From Bradyrhizobium diazoefficiens (GTDB lineage: Bacteria; Pseudomonadota; Alphaproteobacteria; Rhizobiales; Xanthobacteraceae), in the NCBI RefSeq assembly GCF_018129965.1, contig NZ_JAFCKW010000003.1:310001-374000 (forward strand): a stretch of DNA of 64,000 nucleotides, given 5' to 3'. The position numbers were made by a program, and so were the translations under genes. Shown here in pieces: positions 8,272 to 16,383 of this stretch. The stretch's first letter is position 1. Every line of letters begins with the position of its first letter. The notes under the pieces are model-generated. The model did not search any database. It saw nothing but the letters and a program-made list of their open reading frames with translations, and was not told where the DNA came from.

Positions 8272-9240
8272 ATGAAAATCCGCCGCACGCTCCTGCTGCT
8301 CGCGGCTTTGCTCCCGCTGCCGACGCTGGCGTCGGCGCAGAATTTCCCGGCCAAGCCGATCAAGCTGATCGTGCCGTTCCCAGCCGGAGGCCCCAACGAC
8401 ATCATCGCCCGCGTGATCGGCCAGCACATGTCCGAATTGTCGGGCCAGCCGGTGCTGATCGACAATCGCGGCGGCCAGGGCGGCGTGCTCGGCACCGACG
8501 CGGTCGCCAAGAGCCAGCCCGACGGCTACACCATCGCGATCTCGTCCGCCGGCGCGCTTGCGATCAGCCCGAGCATGGAGAAGGTCGCCTACGATACGCT
8601 GAATGACCTCAGCCCAGTGACGCTGGTGGCAACCGTGCCGGAAATGCTGGTGGTCGCTACCAACGTGCCTGCGAAAGACGTCGGCGAATTGATCGCGCTG
8701 GCGAAGGCGCAGCCCGGGAAGCTCAATTTCGCCTCCTCGGGCCCCGGCAGCCTGCCGCATCTGGCCGGCGAATTGTTCAAGCTCACCGCGAAGATCGACA
8801 TCGTCCACGTGCCTTACCGCGGCGCGGCGCCTGCGGTGAACGATCTGCTGGGACAGCAGGTGCAGATGACGTTCCTGGACCTGCCGGTGCTGCTGCCGCA
8901 GGTCAAGGCAGGCGCGCTGCGGCCGATCGCGGTCGGCTCGGCAGAGCGCTCGCCGACGGCGCCCGACGTCCCGACCACGGCGGAAGCCGGCTTTCCCGAG
9001 CTGCGCATCGAAAACTGGTACGGCATGGTTGCGCCGAAGGGCACGCCGAAGGAGATCGTCACGGCGCTACATGATCTCGCGACGAAAGCGATGGCGGACC
9101 CGTCCGTGAAGGAAAAACTCGCCGCCCAGGGCGCAACGCTCGTCGGCGATGAGCCCGAGCATTTTCGCAAGTTCATCGCGGACGAAACCGCAAGATGGAC
9201 GAAAGTGATCAAGGACGCCGGGGTCGAGACGGCGAAGTAG
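8272..9240 (+). CDS. Bug-family (TctC) tripartite tricarboxylate transporter receptor
   Basis: The 322-residue periplasmic protein has a signal peptide of about 22 residues ending ASA. The mature start FPAKPIKLIVPFPAGGPNDIIAR, the IDNRGGQGGVLGTDAVAKSQPDGYT block and the VPYRGAAPAVNDLLGQQV block are diagnostic of Bug solute receptors, which bind small carboxylates with a two-lobed cleft. No TctA/TctB membrane partners are nearby, which is usual for these orphan receptors. It lies 27 bases after hisN and probably shares its transcript. Confidence 0.92.
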   Translation: MKIRRTLLLLAALLPLPTLASAQNFPAKPIKLIVPFPAGGPNDIIARVIGQHMSELSGQPVLIDNRGGQGGVLGTDAVAKSQPDGYTIAISSAGALAISPSMEKVAYDTLNDLSPVTLVATVPEMLVVATNVPAKDVGELIALAKAQPGKLNFASSGPGSLPHLAGELFKLTAKIDIVHVPYRGAAPAVNDLLGQQVQMTFLDLPVLLPQVKAGALRPIAVGSAERSPTAPDVPTTAEAGFPELRIENWYGMVAPKGTPKEIVTALHDLATKAMADPSVKEKLAAQGATLVGDEPEHFRKFIADETARWTKVIKDAGVETAK

Positions 9241-9300
9241 GCGGTTCTTCACCTCTTCCGCTTGCGGGTGAGGGAGCACACCGCCTTCGTCGGAGCCCCT

Positions 9301-10191
9301 TCACACCGCCTCGGCCCGCAAATGCTCTACCAGAATCTTGGCCGGCTTTGGCAGCGCCTTGAAGCTCCGCGCGCAGATCACGAGCCTGCGGTTGGCGAAG
9401 GCGTCGCGCAGGCGGACCATCGCGAGCGGCATCAGCTTGGCGCAGCGGCGGGCGGCGGCCTCGGGCACCAGCGCGACGCCGACATCGGCGGCAACCATCT
9501 GGCAGATCGCGTCGAAGTCGCGCAGCCGCGCCCGGACATGCGGGCGAATCCCGAGCCGGGCGGCATGTTTGGAGATGTGGACCTGAAGCGCGGTGGCGCT
9601 GGTCAGCCCGACGAAGTCGCAGGCGCCCGCCTCCTGGAAATCGATCTGGCGGCGGCCGGCAAACGGGCCGCGGCGCGAGGTGACCAGCGTCAGGCGATCC
9701 TCGCTGAAGACGAAGCGCTCGATATGATCGGGCAGCGCATGCTCGGCGGCGAAGCCGAGATCGGCGGCGCCCGCGGTGATCGCCGCCGCGATGTCGGTGC
9801 TCTCGCGCTCCTCGATGTCGATCGCGACGTCGCGGTGCTCGCGCAGGAAACCCGCCAGCGCCTTCGGCAGATGTTCGGACAGACCGGAGGTGTTCGCGAG
9901 CAGATGCACGCTGGCGCGGACGCCGCTGGCAAAGCCGGCGAGATCGCCGCGCATGGCGTCGACCTGGTGGATCACGAGCCTGGCATGATCGAACAGGCTC
10001 TCGCCCGCCGCGGTCAATTCGACGCCGCGGCGCCCGCGCTTCAGCAGCGCGACGCCGAACGCGTCCTCGAGCCCCTTGATGCGGGCGCTGGCCGAGGCCA
10101 GAGCGAGATGCGACCGCTCCGCACCGCGGGTGATGCTGCGCCGGTCGGCAACCGCGATGAAGAGCTGGAGGTCGACGAGGTCGAAACGCAT
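9301..10191 (-). CDS. LysR-family transcriptional regulator
   Basis: The protein has 296 residues. An N-terminal winged helix occupies about 1-60 (MRFDLVDLQLFIAVADRRSI, then a recognition helix in SHLALASASARIKGLEDAFG), and a periplasmic-binding-like effector domain occupies about 90-290. The ATG has GAGGAGG six bases upstream. It is divergent from the TauE-type exporter 90 bases away, with a LysR-type inverted repeat between them, so it most likely controls that exporter. The effector is unknown. Confidence 0.92.
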   Translation of the reverse strand: MRFDLVDLQLFIAVADRRSITRGAERSHLALASASARIKGLEDAFGVALLKRGRRGVELTAAGESLFDHARLVIHQVDAMRGDLAGFASGVRASVHLLANTSGLSEHLPKALAGFLREHRDVAIDIEERESTDIAAAITAGAADLGFAAEHALPDHIERFVFSEDRLTLVTSRRGPFAGRRQIDFQEAGACDFVGLTSATALQVHISKHAARLGIRPHVRARLRDFDAICQMVAADVGVALVPEAAARRCAKLMPLAMVRLRDAFANRRLVICARSFKALPKPAKILVEHLRAEAV

Positions 10192-10208
10192 GGCAGGCCT
10201 CCTCAGCT

Positions 10209-10223
10209 TTCGTAACAGACGAA
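10209..10223. promoter_or_regulatory. Candidate LysR-type operator
   Basis: TTCGT-AACAG-ACGAA is a perfect 5-bp-arm inverted repeat containing a T-N11-A core. It sits 18 bases upstream of the lysR start and about 60 upstream of the divergent exporter start. Confidence 0.45.
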
Positions 10224-10281
10224 GGCTGTCTCCGTAACCTCCAGATTGTGCCGGCGCGCGGCTTCGGTCAATGTGCGTGGC

Positions 10282-11034
10282 ATGATCGACCCTCTTCTCA
10301 TCGTCATCGCCGCCGTCTTCCTGCTCGCCGGATTCGTCAAGGGCGTGGTCGGGCTCGGCCTGCCGACCGTGTCCATGGGCCTGCTCGCCGTGAGCATGTC
10401 TCCCAGCCGCGCGATCGCCATCGTGATCGTGCCGGCCATCGTCACCAATATCTGGCAGACCTTCGTCGGCCCGCATCTGCGCGATATTCTGAAGCGGCTG
10501 TGGCCGCTGATGATCGGCACCGTGATCGGCTGCTGGCTCAATGCCGGCGCACTGACCGGCCCGCATGCGCGCTACGGCACGATCGTGCTCGGCGTCCTGC
10601 TCGTCGTCTACGCGGTCATCGGGCTGAACAAATTCCAGTTCCACGTCGCGCCCCGGAACGAGAAATGGGTCGGCGGCGTGGTCGGCGTCATCACTGGCGT
10701 GATCTCGGCATCGACCGGCGTGCAGGTGATCCCTTCGATGCCGTTCATGCAGGCAATCGGCATGGAGAAGGACGAGCTGGTGCAGGCGCTCGGCGTGTTC
10801 TTCACGACAGCGACGCTGGCGCTCGCCTTCAACCTGACGGCCGGCGGCCTGTTGACGCCGGCCGATGCGGTGCCGGGCGGCGTGGGCATGGCCATGGCCT
10901 TTGCCGGCATGTTCATCGGCCAGTCGGTGCGGGCCCGGATGCCGGCGGAAGCCTTCCGCCGCTGGTTCTTGATCGCGATGGTCCTGCTCGGCCTGTATCT
11001 TGCGGGCAGCGCGCTGTTGAAAGAACTCGCGTAA
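10282..11034 (+). CDS. TauE/SafE-type sulfite/organosulfonate exporter family permease
   Basis: The 250-residue protein is almost wholly hydrophobic, with about eight membrane segments. The N-terminal half-repeat AAVFLLAGFVKGVVGLGLPT and the second-half GVITGVISASTGVQVIPSMPF are the two duplicated signature regions of PF01925. The family moves sulfite, sulfoacetate, taurine products or other small anions across the inner membrane; the substrate here is not readable. ATG at 10282 is chosen because it begins the first helix; upstream in-frame codons add a non-conserved tail. It is divergent from the LysR gene. Confidence 0.85.
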   Translation: MIDPLLIVIAAVFLLAGFVKGVVGLGLPTVSMGLLAVSMSPSRAIAIVIVPAIVTNIWQTFVGPHLRDILKRLWPLMIGTVIGCWLNAGALTGPHARYGTIVLGVLLVVYAVIGLNKFQFHVAPRNEKWVGGVVGVITGVISASTGVQVIPSMPFMQAIGMEKDELVQALGVFFTTATLALAFNLTAGGLLTPADAVPGGVGMAMAFAGMFIGQSVRARMPAEAFRRWFLIAMVLLGLYLAGSALLKELA

Positions 11035-11124
11035 TGCGGATCTTATAGATACGAGCGCCATTGGCGCGGGGACCGGAATCAGGCTACCGCCGTTCGGCGA
11101 GCAACGCGTCATCGAGAGGCCCGG

Positions 11125-12495
11125 ATGAAACTCGACTTTTCGCAGGTTCCGCTTCGCGACCGGGCCTTCAGCGAAAAGCCCATGACGTTCATCGACGAGG
11201 GGCCCAAGAATTTCCTGGCTGCCATCCTCGATCTCGTGGCCATCGAAACCGGCCATCGCAAAGCGCGGGAGAATTGGCAGCAAGGCCAGTTGCGAAATCT
11301 GTTGCGGCACGCGGCCCATCGATCTGAATTCTGGCGGGACCGGATCGGTGCCGGGGAGATCGGCGATAGGGCTCTCACCACGCTTCCGGTTCTCGGTCGC
11401 ATGGATGTGGCCAGACAGGTCGAGGCCGAGGGGCCCTTGCTGTCGCCGCTCGACAGGATCCGGACGATCAAGCACGGGACATCCGGCTCGTCCGGCACAC
11501 CGGTTCAATTCTTCCTGTCGCAGATGAACCTGGAATACAATGCGGTCAGGGCGGCCACGCAATATTTCATCGAGGGACGCGATCTGCGGTTGAACAGCAC
11601 GCGGCTTCGTCCGGTGCTGACGTCGGGCAAGAACGGCTTCACGGTCAGGACCGATGACAATCCGCTGGGAAGCCTCGGGCCCCTCGTTCCAGGAGGCATT
11701 TTCAAGTACATCGAATATTACAATCCGAACATGGAGGCGCTGTGCGAGGAACTGGCGCGCGATTCCATCGGCTATCTGCTGGCCCAGCCGAGCTTGATCG
11801 AAACGATGCTGCAGTCGGTCGATCCCATGTTTTTCAAACGCGCGGGTACGGCCATGTTCAATCCGCGCGCAAGTGCCGTCGATCCCGAACTCCGGGATGC
11901 ATTTTCCGCGATGGGCATCCCGGTTCGCTCGACTTACTCCTCGGAGGAGGTCGGATCGATCGGCCTCGAGTGCCCGGAAAATGCCGGGACCTATCATGTC
12001 ACCACGAGCAACGTGCTGGTCGAGATCGTGCCCGACGCATCCATCCGGACGGATAGCGGAGCGACCGGCCGCGTGCTGGTGACGCATCTTCACTCCTACG
12101 CGACCCCCTTCATTCGCTACGATCTCGGCGACATCGCCACCCTCGAAGACCACTGTCCGTGCGGCCACGACGGTCCGGTGCTGTCCAACATCCACGGGCG
12201 CAGCAAGGCGCTGCTCAAACACGCCAATGGAATGGTCTCCACCTTCTACGTGCGCGCCAGGGAACTGACTGCGATCGCCAAATTCGACGAGTATCGGATT
12301 CGTCAGGTCGCGCTCGACAGGATCGTGGTCGACATCGGCGGACGAGACTCGCTGACGCCGGAGGAGACCGCGGCCATCGTGGCCCTGATCCGACGGCACG
12401 CCGGCGATGAATTTTCGGTCGACGTCAGGGCCGTGGCCACGATCGATTGGGGCGAAAGTGTCAAGCGCCTGGGCTATCGATGCGAACTCTTGTGA
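11125..12495 (+). CDS. PaaK/CapK-like adenylate-forming enzyme
   Basis: The protein has 456 residues. Adenylation motifs are in order: TSGSSGTPVQF (phosphate-binding loop), YSSEEVG (adenine pocket), RYDLGD (ribose aspartate) and a Cys pair CPCG just after, as in phenylacetate-CoA ligase-like proteins. It should activate a carboxylic acid as an acyl-AMP and pass it to CoA or another acceptor. The C-terminal lid is short and there is no carrier protein beside it, so the acid and acceptor are unknown. It stands alone between the exporter and an outer-membrane protein. Confidence 0.8.
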   Translation: MKLDFSQVPLRDRAFSEKPMTFIDEGPKNFLAAILDLVAIETGHRKARENWQQGQLRNLLRHAAHRSEFWRDRIGAGEIGDRALTTLPVLGRMDVARQVEAEGPLLSPLDRIRTIKHGTSGSSGTPVQFFLSQMNLEYNAVRAATQYFIEGRDLRLNSTRLRPVLTSGKNGFTVRTDDNPLGSLGPLVPGGIFKYIEYYNPNMEALCEELARDSIGYLLAQPSLIETMLQSVDPMFFKRAGTAMFNPRASAVDPELRDAFSAMGIPVRSTYSSEEVGSIGLECPENAGTYHVTTSNVLVEIVPDASIRTDSGATGRVLVTHLHSYATPFIRYDLGDIATLEDHCPCGHDGPVLSNIHGRSKALLKHANGMVSTFYVRARELTAIAKFDEYRIRQVALDRIVVDIGGRDSLTPEETAAIVALIRRHAGDEFSVDVRAVATIDWGESVKRLGYRCELL

Positions 12496-12702
12496 CGAGG
12501 AGGCTCGCCCGGTTGCGCCGCCGCGATGCGCGGCCGACCGGCGGGGTGATTGCCAATGTCGTCGGAGTTGGTCCCGAACCGCGACAGCGGTAACCTGGCA
12601 CGACCTCGTTCTCCCGTGGCACGGCTGATCCAATTGAGCTATGATTCGGGCGGGCGCGCCGTAGGACTTCAGGTCCTTATGGCGAGGTGATTGGGGTTTA
12701 TC

Positions 12703-13464
12703 TTGAAGAGACAATTGATGCTTGGCGTCGCGCTTGGCGCGGTCGCCGCAACGACGCCCGCGATGGCGACCGACTTTCGCTGGACGGGGTCCTATTTCGG
12801 CGGAAACATTGGTTACAGCTGGGGCAACGCCCGCGGCGACGTCACCGCCCCCGGGATGACTGCATTCGGATTACCGGCCGCATTTCCGTTCTCGGCCAAG
12901 CCGGACGGCGTGATCGGCGGCGGTCAGGTCGGCTACAATTGGCAGACCAACAACAGCTGGGTTTTCGGCCTGGAGGCGGATCTGCAGGGCTCCGCCGAAC
13001 GAGCCCACAGCCGCCGCAGCGATCCCTTCAACTTCGATCCCGGCGGCGAGGGCGCCACCGTGGGCGCGCTCAACCAGGATATCGATGCCAGGATTCTCTG
13101 GTTTGGCACGGTGCGAGGACGGATCGGTGCGCTGCTGCAGCCGTCGCTGCTGCTCTATGCGACCGCCGGGCTCGCTTACGGCGAGACGAAGGTTACCGGG
13201 TCAGGTACGGCGACCGGCGGCCTGACCGGCATCAGCTACGCTTTCAGCAGTTCGAAAGTCAACGTGGGCTGGACCGCAGGGGCCGGGCTCGAAGGCATGC
13301 TTCCAAACTGCAAGGGATGGACCTGGAAGCTCGAATATCTCCATGTCGATCTGGGATCGCAAAGCGGGACCGGCACCGACGCCGTTTTCGCAACCACCTA
13401 TTCCTGGAACGCGAAATTCACCGACGACATCGTCCGCGTCGGCGTGAATTATCATTTGCCCTGA
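12703..13464 (+). CDS. Outer-membrane beta-barrel protein (Omp25/31-like porin family)
   Basis: The protein has about 253 residues. The signal peptide is about 1-23 (ending PAMA), followed by WTGSYFGGNIGYSWG, the hallmark opening of the OMP_b-brl family in rhizobia and Brucella. Alternating strands follow, with VIGGGQVGYNW, GRIGALLQPSLLLYATAGLAYG and a terminal VGVNYHLP. It should be an 8-strand barrel in the outer membrane. The start is ambiguous: TTG at 12703 gives a normal signal peptide; TTG at 12691 adds four residues. Such proteins occur in many paralogues per genome and no specific function can be assigned. Confidence 0.82.
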   Translation: MKRQLMLGVALGAVAATTPAMATDFRWTGSYFGGNIGYSWGNARGDVTAPGMTAFGLPAAFPFSAKPDGVIGGGQVGYNWQTNNSWVFGLEADLQGSAERAHSRRSDPFNFDPGGEGATVGALNQDIDARILWFGTVRGRIGALLQPSLLLYATAGLAYGETKVTGSGTATGGLTGISYAFSSSKVNVGWTAGAGLEGMLPNCKGWTWKLEYLHVDLGSQSGTGTDAVFATTYSWNAKFTDDIVRVGVNYHLP

Positions 13465-13549
13465 GAAATCCAGCCGCCGGAGCTTCATCTTGCGGGCAGC
13501 GCGCTGCGCGACGACGTGAAGACGGGGCCCCATCATTCGTTCGAACGAG

Positions 13550-14182
13550 TTAACGCGTCTCCAGCATGGCGACGCGGATGCCGAGATAGATGAAGAGGCT
13601 GCCGAGCGCGCGGTTGACCCAGGCGACCGCGCCCTCCGAATGTCGCAGCCGGTCCGCCGCCTTGGCCGCGAACGCGGCCAGCACCAGGCACCACAATGTC
13701 CCCGTGAAGATGAAGATCAGGCCGAGCGTCAGGAAGGCGAGCGGCTTGTGCGGTGAATCGGCTGCGACGAATTGCGGCAGGAAGGCCAGGAAGAACAGCG
13801 CGACCTTGGGATTGAGCGCATTTGTAAAGACGCCCTGGAGGAAGACCCGCCGCAGCGAACTCCGGACCGGCTCGTCGAGGCCAGGGGCCAGCACCGGACG
13901 CGACCACAGCATCTGAAGCCCTGTGACGACAAGATAGGCCGCGCCGACCAGCTTCAGGATCGAGAATGCGGTCGACGAGGCCATCAGCAGCGCCGACAGC
14001 CCGATCGCCGCGGCTGCGACATGGACAAAGCAGCCGCAACTGATGCCGAGTGCGGCAGCGGCGCCGCCCCGCCAGCCCATCTGCATGCTGCGTCCGATCA
14101 CATAGACGGAATCCGGCCCCGGCGTGATGTTGAGCAGCACGCCCGACAGGATGAAGAGCCAGATTTCGTGAATGCCGAGCAT
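13550..14182 (-). CDS. LysE/RhtB-family amino-acid exporter
   Basis: The protein has 210 residues and six membrane helices. LNITPGPDSVYVIGRSMQMG near residue 20-40 is the family signature, and TNALNPKVALFFLAFLPQF is the second conserved block. The family exports amino acids or homoserine lactone-like compounds. ATG at 14182 is chosen because GAGGG lies seven bases upstream; an in-frame ATG 36 bases earlier lacks such a site. The substrate is unknown. Confidence 0.88.
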   Translation of the reverse strand: MLGIHEIWLFILSGVLLNITPGPDSVYVIGRSMQMGWRGGAAAALGISCGCFVHVAAAAIGLSALLMASSTAFSILKLVGAAYLVVTGLQMLWSRPVLAPGLDEPVRSSLRRVFLQGVFTNALNPKVALFFLAFLPQFVAADSPHKPLAFLTLGLIFIFTGTLWCLVLAAFAAKAADRLRHSEGAVAWVNRALGSLFIYLGIRVAMLETR

Positions 14183-14406
14183 GTGAGCGCCCTCTGCCGC
14201 TGCGACCATCAGCCTCAAGGGCGCCGGCTTAGTCGGTCCGCAAGTCGCCGTCTAGCGCGGGATTCCGGAGAATTCGCTCGAATTTGCAAGAGGTATGATA
14301 GTTTCGCGCGGCCTCATCTGTTCTATAAGGGCACGGTTCTTGGGGTGCGGGATCTGAGGCGACTGCCACGCCGTGGCCGGTCCCAGATCCTTTGGAGTTC
14401 CGGACT

Positions 14407-16203
14407 ATGGAAAGACGCCTGGCCGCCATCGTCTGCGCCGATGTCGCCGGCTATTCGCGCATGATGGGCAGCGACGAGGCCGGCACCCATGCCGCCTTCA
14501 AGGCCCATCGCAGCGCAATCCATCCCATCATCCTCAATCACGGCGGCCGCGTCATCAAGAACACCGGCGACGGCTTCCTGCTGGAATTCCCCTCCATCGT
14601 CGGCGCCACCGAAGCGTCGATCGCGATGCAGACGCTGATGGCGGAGCGCAACCAGCATCTGCCCGCCGATCGCGCCATGCAGTTCCGGCTCGGCATCCAC
14701 ATGGGCGACGTCATCGCCGACGAGGGCGAGGTGTTCGGTGACGATGTCAACATTGCCGTCCGCCTCGAAGCCGTGGCGAGCCCCGGCGGCTTTGCGATCT
14801 CGGCCAAGGCCTACAGGGAGGCCAGCAGGCATCTGGCCGTGCCGCTGGTCGATGCCGGCAACCACCGCTTCAAGAACATCAAGGACCCGATCGGCGTGTG
14901 GACCTGGTCGCCGGCGGGCGCACCGGCGCTCGCGCCCGAACTCAGGGAAGCATCCGCCCTGTCGCAGCAGGACCGCACCGCCATCGTCGGCGTGCTGCCG
15001 TTCGCCAATCTCAGCGACGCCCAGGACGAATATTTCTCCGACGGCCTGACCGAGGATCTGATCCACGCGCTGTCGCTGCAATCGTTCTATCGCGTGCTGA
15101 GCCGCAATTCGACCTTCGCCTTCAAGGGCAACACGATGAGCACCCGGCTGATCGCGCGGGAGATCGACGCCACCTATCTGATCCAGGGCTCGGTCCGGCG
15201 CGCCGGAGCCAAGATCCGCGTCACCGCCGAGTTGATCGCACCGGAGACCGGCGAGCAGCTCTGGACCGGCCGCTACGACCGCGACATCGGCGAGCTGTTC
15301 GCGATGCAGGACGAAATCACCACCAACCTGTCCGCCGCCATCGCCACCGAGATCGTCCGGGCGGAAGCCTCCGCTCCGGCGCGGGTTTCGACCGACGTGA
15401 CCGCCTGGGACCGCTTCCTCAAGGGCCTGTCGCATTACTACCGGCAGACCAAGGAAGATTTGCACCTCGCCATCGAGCTGTTCAGGGAGGCCATCAAGCT
15501 CGACCCCAAACTGTCGATCGCGCACGCCTATCTCGCTACGATCCAGATCCAGAGCATCCAGTTCGGCTGGATCAGGGGCACGCGCGGAATGTGGGCGGAG
15601 GCGATGCAGCTCGCCGAGACCAGCGTGCGGCTCGACCCGCGCTCCTCCTTCGCCTTCTCGATCCTGTCCTGGGCGCACGGGATGGAAGGGCATTACGAAG
15701 CCGCCATGGACGCCGCCAAGCGTGCCGTCGCGCTCAATCCCTACGACATGGGCGCGCGCGGCGTGCTCGGTATCTGCCACTTCATCGTCGGCGAACACCG
15801 CGAGGCCATCGCGCTGTTCTCTATGGTGGCACAACGCGACAACAGCGACCCCCGCTACCAATGGGCGGCGCTGAACGCCTTCAGCCATTATCTGCTGGGA
15901 CATTACGACGCGACCCTGTCCTGGGCCCGCGAGCAGCTCTACGTCAATCCGAACCATTTGCAGGCGCTGGCGATCCGCGCCGCCGCGCTGGCGCAATTGG
16001 GCCGCATCGGCGAGGCGAGCGAAGCCTCCGGCGTGCTCATGGGCCACTACCCGACCCTGAACGTCGACCGGCACTTGCGCAATTTCCACTGGAAGCGGCC
16101 CGAGGACCTCGCCCACTACCGCGACGGGCTTCTGAAGGCGGGCGTGCCGCTGGCGAGGCTGACCCTGGTCCAGGGCGACCTCAGACGCGCAGCGGAGTCC
16201 TGA
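14407..16203 (+). CDS. Class III adenylate cyclase with TolB-like and TPR domains
   Basis: The protein has 598 residues. The N-terminal cyclase domain (1-165) has metal aspartates D12 (CADVAGYS) and D55 (NTGDGF), plus the NIAVRLEAVASPGG block with the Asn/Arg pair. A FlgO/TolB-like segment follows (VGVLPFANLSDAQDEYFSDGLTEDL, about 195-330), then TPR-type helical repeats to the end (DPKLSIAHAYLA, NPYDMGARGVLG, NPNHLQALAIRAAALAQLG). There is no signal peptide or membrane segment, so it is cytosolic. It should make cAMP with activity set by partners bound to the C-terminal repeats (inference). GGAG lies nine bases before the ATG. This multi-domain type is heavily expanded in Bradyrhizobium. Confidence 0.88.
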   Translation: MERRLAAIVCADVAGYSRMMGSDEAGTHAAFKAHRSAIHPIILNHGGRVIKNTGDGFLLEFPSIVGATEASIAMQTLMAERNQHLPADRAMQFRLGIHMGDVIADEGEVFGDDVNIAVRLEAVASPGGFAISAKAYREASRHLAVPLVDAGNHRFKNIKDPIGVWTWSPAGAPALAPELREASALSQQDRTAIVGVLPFANLSDAQDEYFSDGLTEDLIHALSLQSFYRVLSRNSTFAFKGNTMSTRLIAREIDATYLIQGSVRRAGAKIRVTAELIAPETGEQLWTGRYDRDIGELFAMQDEITTNLSAAIATEIVRAEASAPARVSTDVTAWDRFLKGLSHYYRQTKEDLHLAIELFREAIKLDPKLSIAHAYLATIQIQSIQFGWIRGTRGMWAEAMQLAETSVRLDPRSSFAFSILSWAHGMEGHYEAAMDAAKRAVALNPYDMGARGVLGICHFIVGEHREAIALFSMVAQRDNSDPRYQWAALNAFSHYLLGHYDATLSWAREQLYVNPNHLQALAIRAAALAQLGRIGEASEASGVLMGHYPTLNVDRHLRNFHWKRPEDLAHYRDGLLKAGVPLARLTLVQGDLRRAAES

Positions 16204-16383
16204 CGGCGGGGCCTCCGGCAGCCCATTGACGCCCTCTCGCCCGGTTTTATTGATACGATAGTGAATTCAGCCACAGTTCGTCACACGCTCAAGTAGTATA
16301 GCCCGCCTGTTGGTTTGTTAGGACTTTCCGCGCTCAATCGGCGCGCCTGTATTTCACGATTCGCCGTTTTCAGGATTTGGGCC

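Noticed and set aside
12560..12640. TGGCACG hexamers resembling sigma-54 sites before the outer-membrane barrel gene
   Set aside because: Neither has GC at exactly ten bases after GG, which is required for sigma-54.
9301..12714. An open reverse frame of 1137 codons spanning the LysR gene and the two genes to its right
   Set aside because: Only the first 296 residues from 10191 make a family protein (LysR). The rest is antisense to the exporter and adenylating enzyme, with shadow-like Arg/Asp/His composition.
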